From positions 434,001-498,000 of the forward strand of contig CAWATG010000004.1 of assembly GCA_963785035.1 (NCBI GenBank): a stretch of DNA of 64,000 nt. The letters run 5' to 3'. Shown piece after piece: positions 9,030-17,643 of the stretch; within the stretch, counting starts at the first letter, position 1, and every line of letters begins with the position of its first letter. Source of the DNA: CAWATG01 sp963785035 (lineage in GTDB: Bacteria; Actinomycetota; Acidimicrobiia; IMCC26256; CAWATG01). A model generated the notes under the pieces. That model searched no databases. It was not told where the DNA came from and was given only the letters and a program-made list of their open reading frames with translations. The translations under genes were made by a program, and so were the position numbers.

Positions 9030-10023
9030 CTACGGGCTGGGAGCGAGTCCAACCGCAGACGCGAACTCGTGCCATGATCGGATCGGCGATGGAGGCGGCG
9101 CGTTGTGCGCCCGATGCCAGCTGTCGGTCGACCTCGCCGGGGTCGGCGGCGATCGTCGCGTATCGCTGCTGAACCGGGCGGAGGAATTCGGTGACGGCTT
9201 CTGCCACCGCTGCTTTGAGCGTTCCATAACCGGATGAGCCGTATTCGGTGACAAGGTCGTCGATCGAACGCTCGGCCACCGTGGCAAAGATCTCGAGCAG
9301 GTTCGAGACACCGGGTTTGGCCAGACGGTCATAACGCACGTCGGAATCGGAGTCGGTCACCGCAGACTTGAACTTCTTGAGGATGACCTTCGGCTCGTCA
9401 AGGATGGCGACGGTACCGAGTGGCGAATCGGCTGACTTGGACATCTTCGCCGTCGGGTTCTGCAGATCCATGACGCGGGCGCCCACCTCGCCGTAGGACG
9501 CCGTCGGTACGACGAGCGTGTCGCCAAAGCGCGCGTTGAACCGGATGGCAAGATCGCGGGCCAGCTCGAGGTGCTGACGTTGGTCGTCTCCGACCGGGAC
9601 GCGAACGGTGTCGTAGGCGAGGATGTCGGCAGCCATGAGGACTGGATAGGTAAACAGCCCGACACTCACGGACTCCTGCCCTTCGGACTTGTCCTTGAAT
9701 TGCGTCATTCTTCGCAGTTCGCCAAAGGATGCGACGGTGCTGAGAATCCACAACAGCTCGGTGTGGGCACGTACCTGGCTCTGCGCGAACAACAGGCAAC
9801 GGGACGGATCCAGGCCCGCCGCCAGGAGCAGCATCGCTGTGCGTCGGGTCCGTGCCGCCAGCTCGCTCGCGTCGTAGGGCATGGTCATGGCGTGGAGGTC
9901 GACGACGCAGAAGATCGCGTCGTCGACCTCCTGATCGGCGACCCAATGACGTACGGCGCCCAGGTAGTTTCCGAGATGCATGTCGCCGGTGGGTTGTATC
10001 CCTGAAAAGACCCGCTGTTTCAT
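9030..10023 (-). CDS. trpS: Tryptophanyl-tRNA synthetase, frameshift near the C terminus
   Basis: Class I aminoacyl-tRNA synthetase that charges tRNA-Trp. From ATG 10023 it reads MKQRVFSGIQPTGDMHLGNY, containing the ATP-binding HLGN variant of HIGH, then FGELRRMTQFKDKS, GDDQRQHLELARD and the KMSKS motif exactly (TAKMSKSADSP). The main frame loses similarity after ADPIMARVR; the next frame gives SAVGLAPSP and a stop at 9030, the natural end. The span is 331 codons plus one base, so one extra base near 9062-9066 explains the shift. Without correction the frame would run on through the HD gene on the other strand. Transcription is opposite to its neighbours, and scpA diverges from it 84 bases away. 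Confidence 0.93.
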
Positions 10024-10107
10024 GGTCCCGAGGCTAGCCAAGCGCCTCGACGGCCCAAGTGCGGGAAATTCGCTGGGGTCGCGCAAACCTCCGGTACGCT
10101 TGCGGGG

Positions 10108-10950
10108 ATGACCTACGAGGTCCGTACCGACGTCTACGAGGGTCCCTTCGACCTCCTGGTGCAGCTCATTCTGCAGCAGCAGGTTGATCTCTGGGAGGTC
10201 TCGCTGGTGACCCTGGTCGAGGTATTCCTGACCGAGGTCGAGCGAATGGACGGCCTCGACCTCGAGGTCGCGACCGAGTTCCTCCTGATAGCCGCGACGC
10301 TCGTCGAACTGAAGGCACGGCGTTTGCTGCCCGGAATCGAGGACGGCGAACTCGACGAGGACCTCCTTCGGTTCGAGGAACGCGACCTTCTCCTGTCGCG
10401 TTTGCTCGAATGCAAGACCTTCAAGGACGCCGCCGAGGAACTCCAACGAATGGGTCGTCTCGCGAGCCGCTCGATTCCACGACGGGCCGGCCCCGAGGAG
10501 CCATTCCGGTCATTGCAGCCAGACCCGCTCGCGTCGATCACGCCAGAGCGGCTGTTGCGCGCCGCGATCCGTGCTTTCACGCCGAGGGCGGCGATCGAGA
10601 CGACGGTCCGATTGGACCACGTCGCGCCGATCCGGGCATCCGTCCGCGATGCGGTGGATTCGGTGCTGGTGGTGTTGCCGCAGCGGGGGTGGATGAGCTT
10701 CCGTGATCTGGTTGCCGGTCTCGACGACCGACTCGAGATCATCGTTCGGTTCCTGGCGCTGCTCGAGCTGTACAAGCAGGGCATCGTCGATCTGGACCAG
10801 GCCACGAATTTCGGCGAGCTCAGTGCCAGACGCGTCGATGCCGGTGAGAGTGGCGTCGCCGGCGTTGACGCCGAGAGTCTCGACGACTGGGATGACAGCC
10901 CGCGCGTCGCGTTGCAGGCGCCCACGGTGGCCGAGCGGCTCGATGTCTGA
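10108..10950 (+). CDS. scpA: Segregation and condensation protein A
   Basis: A 280-residue kleisin that bridges the SMC dimer together with ScpB. The family N terminus is clear: YEVRTDVYEGPFDLLVQLI, then the helix VDLWEVSLVTLVEVFLTEVE and FLLIAATLVELKARRLLP. The C-terminal winged-helix region (about 180-245) ends LLELYKQGIVDLDQATNFGE, the part that contacts the SMC head. Start ATG at 10108. The scpB start overlaps the end by 8 bases, so the two are translationally coupled. Confidence 0.95.
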   Translation: MTYEVRTDVYEGPFDLLVQLILQQQVDLWEVSLVTLVEVFLTEVERMDGLDLEVATEFLLIAATLVELKARRLLPGIEDGELDEDLLRFEERDLLLSRLLECKTFKDAAEELQRMGRLASRSIPRRAGPEEPFRSLQPDPLASITPERLLRAAIRAFTPRAAIETTVRLDHVAPIRASVRDAVDSVLVVLPQRGWMSFRDLVAGLDDRLEIIVRFLALLELYKQGIVDLDQATNFGELSARRVDAGESGVAGVDAESLDDWDDSPRVALQAPTVAERLDV

Positions 10951-11566
10951 CGAACGCGAACACCAACTCCACGCCAAGCGTGCGATTGAGGCTGTGCTGA
11001 TGGCCGCAATCGAGCCGGTGGCGCCGAACGTTCTGGCGCAGCTGCTGGAGATGCCCGTCACGACGGTCGAGGCGCTCGGGTCGGAGTTGATGGCCGAGTA
11101 TGACCGAGATGGGCGGGGTTTCGTGCTGGCTCGTGTTGCGGGCGGGTTCCGTTACCAGACGCGTCCGGAGATGGCGCCCTACGTCGAGCGCTTTGTGGTC
11201 GAGGCCCAGCACGCGCGGCTGTCGCCTGCTGCGTTGGAGACGCTGGCGATCGTCGCGTACAAGCAGCCGATCTCGCGGAATCAAATCTCCTCGATCCGGG
11301 GTGTATCGGTGGATTCGACGATGAACACACTCGTCGATCACGGTTATGTCGAAGAGGTGGGTCGCGACCCAGGTCCGGGCAATGCCGTGCTGTATGGAAC
11401 GTCGGTTGCGTTTCTGGAACGGATGGGGCTTGATTCACTGCAGAATCTGCCGCCGTTAGCGGACTTCGTGCCGGATGCGAACATCGTCGAGATGCTCGAA
11501 CAAGGTTTACGCGTGACGACCGACCCGCGTACCGATCCCACCAGCGATACCACTCGGAGCGCGTGA
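10943..11566 (+). CDS. scpB: Segregation and condensation protein B
   Basis: A 207-residue partner of ScpA with two winged-helix domains. Family motifs visible: LHAKRAIEAVLMAAIEPV at the N terminus, RGFVLARVAGGFRYQTRP, and LSPAALETLAIVAYKQPISR with QISSIRGVSVDSTMNTLVDH in the second domain. ATG 10943 lies inside the scpA stop region (ATGTCTGA). The rluB GTG overlaps its stop by 4 bases. The scpA-scpB-rluB order is a widely conserved cluster. Confidence 0.95.
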   Translation: MSDEREHQLHAKRAIEAVLMAAIEPVAPNVLAQLLEMPVTTVEALGSELMAEYDRDGRGFVLARVAGGFRYQTRPEMAPYVERFVVEAQHARLSPAALETLAIVAYKQPISRNQISSIRGVSVDSTMNTLVDHGYVEEVGRDPGPGNAVLYGTSVAFLERMGLDSLQNLPPLADFVPDANIVEMLEQGLRVTTDPRTDPTSDTTRSA

Positions 11567-12390
11567 GTATCGAGAGCGGTCCCACAGAGTTGCCCGGTGG
11601 TGAGCGCCTGCAGAAGGTCCTGGCACGCGCGGGTTTTGGATCGCGCCGTGTCTGTGAGGATCTCATCGCGCAGGGTCGGATCACCGTCGACGGCGAAGTC
11701 GCCCAACTCGGTCGGCGCGTCGAGCCGGAACGGTCACGGATCCTGGTGGACGGCGTCGTCGCGATCGTCGACACCGCGCTCGTGTACTACCTGTTGAATA
11801 AACCGGTCCAAACGGTCAGCACGGCGCATGACCCGCAGGGGCGCGTCACCGTCGTCGACATGGTCCCGAGCGAGCCGCGAGTCTTTCCCGTGGGCCGGCT
11901 CGATCTTGGGACCGAGGGGCTGTTGTTGCTCACCAACGACGGCGAGTTGGCCAATCGACTCATGCATCCGAGCCATGGTGTCGAGAAGGAGTACCTCGCG
12001 GAGGTCGAGGGCAGGCCGAGCCGCGAGGCGCTTCGGATGCTCCGCGAAGGCGTCGCTCTCGACGACGGAATGACCGCACCGGCACGGGCGCACATCGTTA
12101 CGACCGCGGGACATGTCACGGCGTTGGAGATTGTTCTCCATGAGGGCAGAAACCGTCAGGTGCGCCGCATGTGCGAGGCAATCGGTCATCCGGTCCGCCG
12201 ACTCGTCCGCACCCGCATCGGACCGATCGCCGATCGAAGGCTCGAGCCCGGCACCTGGCGTTCCTTGACCGCTGCGGAAGTGCGTTCGCTGTACGAGATC
12301 AGCCAACGTGCCGCCAGCGAGGGCCCATTCGATGCTCTGGGGGACAGGGCGGGTGATGAGGCTGACGGCTCGTCGGCCCCCTCGGAGTAA
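11563..12390 (+). CDS. rluB: 23S rRNA pseudouridine synthase, RluB family
   Basis: A 275-residue pseudouridine synthase of the RsuA/RluB/RluE group, expected to modify helix 89-93 of 23S rRNA. An S4 RNA-binding domain (LQKVLARAGFGSRRVCEDLI, residues about 12-60) is followed by the catalytic domain with the active Asp in GRLDLGTEGLLLLTNDGEL (about residue 113) and EGRNRQVRRMCEAIGHPV. The C-terminal 25 residues after LYEISQRA are poorly conserved. The GTG start overlaps the scpB stop. Confidence 0.93.
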   Translation: MSIESGPTELPGGERLQKVLARAGFGSRRVCEDLIAQGRITVDGEVAQLGRRVEPERSRILVDGVVAIVDTALVYYLLNKPVQTVSTAHDPQGRVTVVDMVPSEPRVFPVGRLDLGTEGLLLLTNDGELANRLMHPSHGVEKEYLAEVEGRPSREALRMLREGVALDDGMTAPARAHIVTTAGHVTALEIVLHEGRNRQVRRMCEAIGHPVRRLVRTRIGPIADRRLEPGTWRSLTAAEVRSLYEISQRAASEGPFDALGDRAGDEADGSSAPSE

Positions 12391-12401
12391 CGTTGCGCCC
12401 C

Positions 12402-12764
12402 GTGAGAATTGCGGCGTTGCGAGGTGCCATCACCTGCGCGGAGAATTCGAAGACCGAGATCGAGCGCCAGACCCAGCGTTTGGTGACCGAGATGTTGGCG
12501 CGGAACGCCCTGCAACACGATGACATCGTCAGTGTGATCTTTACGGCGACCGATGATCTCACGGCAGAGTTCCCGGCCGCTGCCGCCCGTGCGGTCGGAT
12601 TGGGAGACGTGCCCTTGCTCTGTGCGCGTGAACTCGGCATCGACCACGGCATGGCGCGTTGTGTGCGGGTGATGATGCACTGCTACACGGACCGTCAACG
12701 CTCGGAGTTGCACCACGTCTACCTCGAGGACGCGCGAGCGCTGCGCGACGACCTGCCCGAGTGA
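12402..12764 (+). CDS. aroH: Chorismate mutase, AroH type
   Basis: A 120-residue monofunctional chorismate mutase of the trimeric AroH fold (Bacillus type), converting chorismate to prephenate. Motifs: RIAALRGAITCAENS at the N terminus, SVIFTATDDLTAEFPAAAAR, and VPLLCARELGI with HCYTDRQRSELHHVYLEDAR. Arg and Cys residues of the active site (AALRG, LLCARE) are present. GTG 12402 is preferred because the protein then starts at the family N terminus; TTG 12393 would add three residues. The stop overlaps the GTG of tyrA, so the prephenate made here is passed to the next enzyme in the operon. Confidence 0.9.
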   Translation: MRIAALRGAITCAENSKTEIERQTQRLVTEMLARNALQHDDIVSVIFTATDDLTAEFPAAAARAVGLGDVPLLCARELGIDHGMARCVRVMMHCYTDRQRSELHHVYLEDARALRDDLPE

Positions 12765-13847
12765 AGCGCATCGCGATTGTCGGAACGGGACTGATCGGCG
12801 GTTCCATCGGTCTTGCGCTTGCGGCGCGCCGGCCACGAGGTTGTCGGTGTGGAGCGAGATCCTCAACGCGCGGCGCTGGCGCTCGAGCTGGGTGCGGTCT
12901 CGGAGCTTCTCTCGATCGAGGATGCCGCGGGGCGTGCGGATCTGGTGATGGTTGCGGTGCCCGTGTCGTCGGTTGCAGATCTTGTCGTAGCAGCTCTGGA
13001 CGCGGGTGCACTCGCCGTGAGCGATGTCGGTTCGGTCAAGGCTGAGATCGTCAAGACCGTCACCGCGGCGCGCCCATCGACGGCTATGCGCTTTGTCGGT
13101 GGACACCCGATGGCAGGTTCGGAACTTGACGGACTTGACGGCGCGAATGCTGACCTTTTCGTCGGATCAACCTGGGTTCTGACGCCGACGGCTATTACCG
13201 ATGCCGATGCGTTCACGACAGTGCGAAGCACTGTCGTCGAGCTCGGAGCCGACGCTGTGGCTGTTCCTCCGGCACGTCACGACGATCTGGTGGCGGTCGT
13301 GAGCCATGTGCCGCAGCTCGCCGCCTCGGTGCTGATGGATCTTGCAGCCGAAACCGGTGAGGAACATGCCACGCTGCTCCGTCTGGCGGCCGGTGGATTT
13401 CGCGACATGACGCGAATTGCGGGTGGTCATACCGCCATTTGGCCTGATATTTGTGAGACCAACCGCGACGCAATCGTCGCGACGCTGGATCGTTATATCG
13501 CAGCGTTGCGTGGGGTGCGATCGTTGGTCGAGGGCAGCGATCGTGCAGGGTTGCTCGCCGTGCTGGAGCGCGCACGCGCTGCACGACGCAGCCTTCCAGG
13601 GGGTCGACCGGTGGACGAGGCATTGGTCGAGCTGCGTCTCCCCGTTCCCGACCGTTCCGGCGTCATCGGTGAGGTCACGACGCTTGCGGGGCAACTCGAT
13701 GTGAACATCGCCGACATCGAGATCACGCACTCTGTCGAAGGTCGCGCCGGCCTGATGTCGCTGGTCGTCCCGGAGGCGGGTGCCGCCGCATTCGAGGCAG
13801 GACTGCGTGCGCTTGGCTATCACGTTGCGCGGAGTTCACTGTCGTGA
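12761..13847 (+). CDS. tyrA: Prephenate dehydrogenase with ACT domain, frameshift near start
   Basis: NAD(P)-dependent enzyme of tyrosine synthesis. The first 22 residues (KRIAIVGTGLIGGSIGLALA, a Rossmann fingerprint GxGxxG) are in the frame of GTG 12761. From RRAGHEVVGVERDP onward the protein is in the next frame, so an extra base lies near 12823-12832. Motifs downstream: SDVGSVKAEIV, GGHPMAGSELDG (active-site His), HDDLVAVVSHVPQLAAS and GGFRDMTRIA. Residues about 285-360 form an ACT regulatory domain (LRLPVPDRSGVIGEVTTLAG), suggesting feedback control by tyrosine. The span is 362 codons plus one base. The GTG start overlaps aroH and the stop overlaps aroA. Confidence 0.92.
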
Positions 13848-15171
13848 GCACACCGGGGGAGCTTGTGCTCGGCGGGGCGGAACCGCTTCTGGGCACGTTG
13901 GCGGTACCGGGCGACAAGTCGATGTCGCACCGCGCACTGATCTTTGCGGCCATTGCAACGGGCACAAGTTCGATCGCGCACCTTGCCGGCGGCGCAGATG
14001 TTGCCTGTACGCGTGCAGTGCTCGCCGCGCTCGGTGTTCGCATCCGAGTGCGCGCCGATGGGGGCGTGGTCGTCGCGGGAGCGGGATTCGAAGGATTGCG
14101 TGAGCCCGAGGTTGTCCTCGACTGCGGGAATTCGGGGACGACGATGCGACTCGTTGCCGGGCTGCTCTGCTGGTAGGCCGCTCCACGCAGTCCTGACCGG
14201 CGACGACTCCCTGCTGCGGCGTCCCATGATGCGCGTCGTTGAGCCGCTCCGAGCAATGGGAGCCAAAATCACCGGCCGCAACGGCGGTGCGCTTGCTCCC
14301 TTGGCGATACAAGGTGCCGCATTGACGGGATGTCGTCACGAGCTACCGGTTGCCAGCGCACAGGTCAGTTCGGCGTTGGTGCTCGCAGGCCTCCAAGCCA
14401 ACGGTGAAACGCTCATCGTGGAGCCCGGCGTGAGTCGTGACCATACGGTGCGGATGTTGGTAGCGCTCGGCGCACCGGTTGTGCGCGTCGATGAGCGGAC
14501 CTTGCGGGTTCACGCCGGTGCTACCGATGCCGTTCGAATTCGTGGTCCCGGGGGACCCGTCTTCTGCTGCGTTCTTCGTGGTCGCTGCATGTATCACGCC
14601 CGGTTCGAGTATTCGCCTGCGTGGGGTTTCACTCAATCCGACGCGCATCGGGTTCGTGACCGTGTTACAGCGCATGGGTGCCAGGATCACGATCGAACCA
14701 ACCGGCGATGTCCTCGGTGAGCCCGTCGGTGATCTGGTCGTGGAGGCATCGACATTGCAAGGTACGGTCATTTCCGGAGCGGAGATCCCGAATGTGATCG
14801 ACGAGATTCCCGTGCTTGCAGTCGCCGCGGCCTTTGCGCACGGTCGCACCGAGATTCGCGATGCGGCCGAATTGCGTCATAAGGAGAGCGATCGCATCGG
14901 AACGATTGCCCAGGAGCTCACGCAGATGGGCGTTGCGGTGAAAACGTTGCCTGATGGTCTTGACATCGAAGGTGGCCAGCCGCGCGCAGGACTGTTCAAG
15001 AGCCACGGAGATCACCGCATCGCCATGGCAGGAGCTGTCGCTGCCCATGCCCTCGCCGGCTCTTCGACGGTGCGCGGCTGGCGGGCAGTCACGAGTTCGT
15101 ACCCGGAGTTCCTCACGGATTTTTCGACACTCTTGCGGAGCACGGGCACGACGGGTACGCCAGACCCGTGA
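13844..15171 (+). CDS. aroA: 3-phosphoshikimate 1-carboxyvinyltransferase (EPSP synthase), two frameshifts
   Basis: Shikimate-pathway enzyme joining shikimate 3-phosphate and phosphoenolpyruvate. Three frames are needed: from GTG 13844, LAVPGDKSMSHRALIFAA and LDCGNSGTTMRLVAGLL; from about 14168, GDDSLLRRPMMRVVEPLRAM and QVSSALVLAGLQ; from about 14540, VPGDPSSAAFFVVAACI, ELRHKESDRI and FKSHGDHRIAMAGAV. Both shifts are in the +1 direction, and the whole is 442 codons plus two bases, the normal length. The DKSMSHR and GNSGTTMR substrate loops and the catalytic KESDR and DHR elements are all present. It is coupled by 4-base overlaps to tyrA and cmk. Confidence 0.93.
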
Positions 15172-15830
15172 GGTCCGTCGTCATCGCCATTGACGGACCA
15201 TCGGGTTCGGGTAAGTCGACGGTCGGGCGCCGCGTCGCCGACGCGGTTGGCCTCGCCGTTCTCGACACCGGAGCGATGTACCGCGCCGTAACACTGGCTG
15301 TGATGCGCGCAGGGATCGAGCCAGCGGACGCACACGCTGCTGCAGCGATTGCTCGGCGGGTCGAGGTCCAGGCGGCGGCGCGGGTGCTGCTCGATGGTGA
15401 GGACGTCACGAGCGAGATTCGCTCTCCCGAGGTCACTGCGACCGTGTCGATTATCGCCGCGCATCCGGCAGTTCGCTCGACGTTGGTGGCGCAGCAGCGC
15501 GACTGGTTGCGTGCCCATGGTGGGGGAGTTGTCGAAGGTCGCGACATCGGTACAGTCGTGTGTCCTGACGCGGACGTCAAGGTGTTCCTGACTGCCAGTG
15601 TCGAAGAACGGGCTCGGCGTCGTCAGCGAGACGAGTCGGCGGCACAGCGTGCGATCGACGTCGACGCCGTTCAAGCGTCCTTGGACCGGCGTGACGTACT
15701 CGATAGCCAGCGTGCGTCGTCACCACTCCGTGCTGCGGAGGACGCCCTCGTGCTCGACACGACAGCGCTTGGTATCGACGAAGTCGTCGCAGAGATCCTC
15801 GCACGTGTGCCTCCTCGGGACGGCCCGTGA
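15168..15830 (+). CDS. cmk: Cytidylate kinase
   Basis: A 220-residue (d)CMP kinase. The P-loop is IDGPSGSGKSTVGRRVA (residues 6-22). Substrate-site motifs are LDTGAMYRAVTLAVM, VEGRDIGTVVCPDADVKVFL and the lid ARRRQRDES. A conserved DRRDVLDSQRASSPL block follows. The GTG start overlaps the aroA stop and its own stop overlaps plsC. In many actinobacteria cmk sits next to der; here der lies about 3.3 kb downstream with plsC, ispH and a radical SAM gene between. Confidence 0.95.
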   Translation: MRSVVIAIDGPSGSGKSTVGRRVADAVGLAVLDTGAMYRAVTLAVMRAGIEPADAHAAAAIARRVEVQAAARVLLDGEDVTSEIRSPEVTATVSIIAAHPAVRSTLVAQQRDWLRAHGGGVVEGRDIGTVVCPDADVKVFLTASVEERARRRQRDESAAQRAIDVDAVQASLDRRDVLDSQRASSPLRAAEDALVLDTTALGIDEVVAEILARVPPRDGP

Positions 15831-16471
15831 GGCTCTACCGGTTCGTTCGCGTGATCGTCTACGCCGTGTTCCGGGTGTTGTTCCGTATTCGGATCATGGG
15901 CACCGACAATGTTCCACCCGAGGGCGCTTACCTCATCGTTGCCTCACACCGGAGCCTTCTGGATATTCCGTTCGCCGCGTTCGTGACGCGAAGGCGTGTA
16001 CGTTTCCTTGCGAAGCGTGAACTCTTCGCCAACGTGCTGCTCTCGAAGGTGTTCCGGACGCTGGGCGGGATCCCGGTACAACGCGGCGAGGCCGACAGCA
16101 CGGCACTCAAGGCATGTGTGGCAGCGCTTGCCGATGGAGAGCCCGTTGCGATCTTCGCAGAGGGGACTCGGCATTCGGGACCAACGATCAAGGAGCTGTA
16201 CGACGGCGCCGCGTGGATGGCACTTCGGGCGGGGGTGCCGATTGTGCCCGTGGGGATCGCCGGAAGCGAAGCGATTCTTGCGAAGGGGAGGGTCCTTCCC
16301 AAGTTCGAACGTGTCGCCATCGTGATCGGAACACCGATCGATCCGGGAGGATCTGGACCCTCAGGGCGCGCCGCGAAAAGGGGCGACATTACTGCCCTGA
16401 CTGGGCGGCTCCATGTGGCGTTGCAGCAGGCGTTTGACGAGGCCGGCGTGTTGCGCACCGCGCACCGCTGA
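15827..16471 (+). CDS. plsC: 1-acyl-sn-glycerol-3-phosphate acyltransferase
   Basis: A 214-residue membrane-associated acyltransferase of phospholipid synthesis. The four PlsC blocks are visible: ASHRSLLDIPFAAFV (HxxxxD catalytic pair), RELFANVLLSKVFRTLGGIP, VAIFAEGTRHSG (phosphate-binding EGTR) and GVPIVPVGIAGSEAIL. An N-terminal hydrophobic stretch (VRVIVYAVFRVLFRI) anchors it. The GTG start overlaps the cmk stop by 4 bases. Next to it, convergent, is ispH. Confidence 0.9.
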   Translation: MRLYRFVRVIVYAVFRVLFRIRIMGTDNVPPEGAYLIVASHRSLLDIPFAAFVTRRRVRFLAKRELFANVLLSKVFRTLGGIPVQRGEADSTALKACVAALADGEPVAIFAEGTRHSGPTIKELYDGAAWMALRAGVPIVPVGIAGSEAILAKGRVLPKFERVAIVIGTPIDPGGSGPSGRAAKRGDITALTGRLHVALQQAFDEAGVLRTAHR

Positions 16472-16513
16472 AGGCGCTCAGGTTCGAGGCTCTCAACAGG
16501 TCGTGCTCGATGG

Positions 16514-17584
16514 CTAACGGGTCATTGTCGAGAGGACATCTGACGCGTCCGCCAAGCGATCATCGAGAAGTGTTGACGGAGCCTTCGAGGAGGTACTTGC
16601 AGTTCCCATCATAAATCCGGCAAGCCGGTCCAACGCGGGAAGCAGTTCACGAAGCTCGCGCGGCGGCGGAAAGTACTCGTCTTCGTCGGTGATGTGTACG
16701 GTTTCGACGCCGTTCCGTGGGGCGAGGCGTGCGATCACCGCTTGGACGAGATCTTCGGGGGCGCTTGCCCCGGCGGTAACACCCACGACCCGTGCATTGT
16801 GCAACGTGGCGAGATCGAGTTCGTCGGGACCATCGATCCGGGTCACGACCGCGCAGCCGGCCGCACGTGCGACCGTCGTCAGCGCGATGGTGTTGGAGGA
16901 GTTGGCGCTGCCGATCACGATCACCGCATCGGCCCGTGTCGCGATGCTTCGCAACGCGGCTTGGCGATTGGTGGTTGCGAAACACAAGTCGTTGCGGGTG
17001 GCCGTCCACAGTTCAGGGAAGCGGCTCCGCGCCTGATCCATGATTCCCCGCCACGAATCCACTGACAGCGTGGTCTGCGCCAGGAGTGCGACCTTGTGCG
17101 GATCGGTGACGGTCGAGGCCATGCGATCGAGATCATCGACCTGTTCGAGGAGTCGCATCGACTCCGGTGCGACGGCCAAGGTGCCAACGGCCTCGTCGTG
17201 TCCGGCATGACCGACATAGAGGATCGTGTATCCCTTTGCGGCTCGAACCTTCGCCTCGTGGTGCACCTTGGTCACGAGCGGGCATACGGCATTGACGACG
17301 AAGCGATTGCTGGCCTTGGCCTCGGCGACGATCTCGGGGGCCGAGCCGTGGGCGGAGAGCATGAGCGGTGCTCCTGGTGGGACTTCACTCAAATCGTCCA
17401 CAAAGACGACCCCGAGGCTCTTGAATCGCTCGACGACGAGTTGGTTGTGCACGATCTCGTGATAGCAGTAGACGGGCTCGTCGAAGATTCTGACCATCCA
17501 GACCAATGCCTTGATGGCCATCTCGACGCCTGCGCAGAAGCCCCGTGGTTCGGCAAGGAGTACCTGTTCAACGGGCATGCCCAT
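16514..17584 (-). CDS. ispH: 4-hydroxy-3-methylbut-2-enyl diphosphate reductase
   Basis: Last enzyme of the MEP isoprenoid pathway, an iron-sulphur protein that makes IPP and DMAPP. The three cluster-ligating Cys are in AEPRGFCAGVEMAI, VVNAVCPLVTKVH and DLCFATTNRQ. Other conserved pieces are YCYHEIVHN, LSAHGSAPE, YVGHAGHDE, IGSANSSNT and VGVTAGASAPEDLV. The C-terminal 45 residues after PRELRELLPAL are variable. Two closely spaced ATG codons (17584 and 17578) are equally plausible; neither has a clear Shine-Dalgarno. It is divergent from the DUF512 radical SAM gene. Confidence 0.95.
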   Translation of the reverse strand: MGMPVEQVLLAEPRGFCAGVEMAIKALVWMVRIFDEPVYCYHEIVHNQLVVERFKSLGVVFVDDLSEVPPGAPLMLSAHGSAPEIVAEAKASNRFVVNAVCPLVTKVHHEAKVRAAKGYTILYVGHAGHDEAVGTLAVAPESMRLLEQVDDLDRMASTVTDPHKVALLAQTTLSVDSWRGIMDQARSRFPELWTATRNDLCFATTNRQAALRSIATRADAVIVIGSANSSNTIALTTVARAAGCAVVTRIDGPDELDLATLHNARVVGVTAGASAPEDLVQAVIARLAPRNGVETVHITDEDEYFPPPRELRELLPALDRLAGFMMGTASTSSKAPSTLLDDRLADASDVLSTMTR

Positions 17585-17643
17585 GAGGGTAGCGAACACC
17601 CTCCGACGGGGGGAAGCCGCCTGAACGCCTCTAGACTGGGCGT

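Noticed and set aside
8644..10446. A 600-residue - strand frame apparently fusing trpS with flanking sequence
   Set aside because: Only 9030-10023 has TrpS content; the N-terminal part is the antisense of scpA and the C-terminal part runs under the HD gene after a one-base shift.
12761..15171. Programmed frameshifting in tyrA and aroA
   Set aside because: The same kind of shift occurs across unrelated genes with no shared slippery site, so a sequencing cause fits better.
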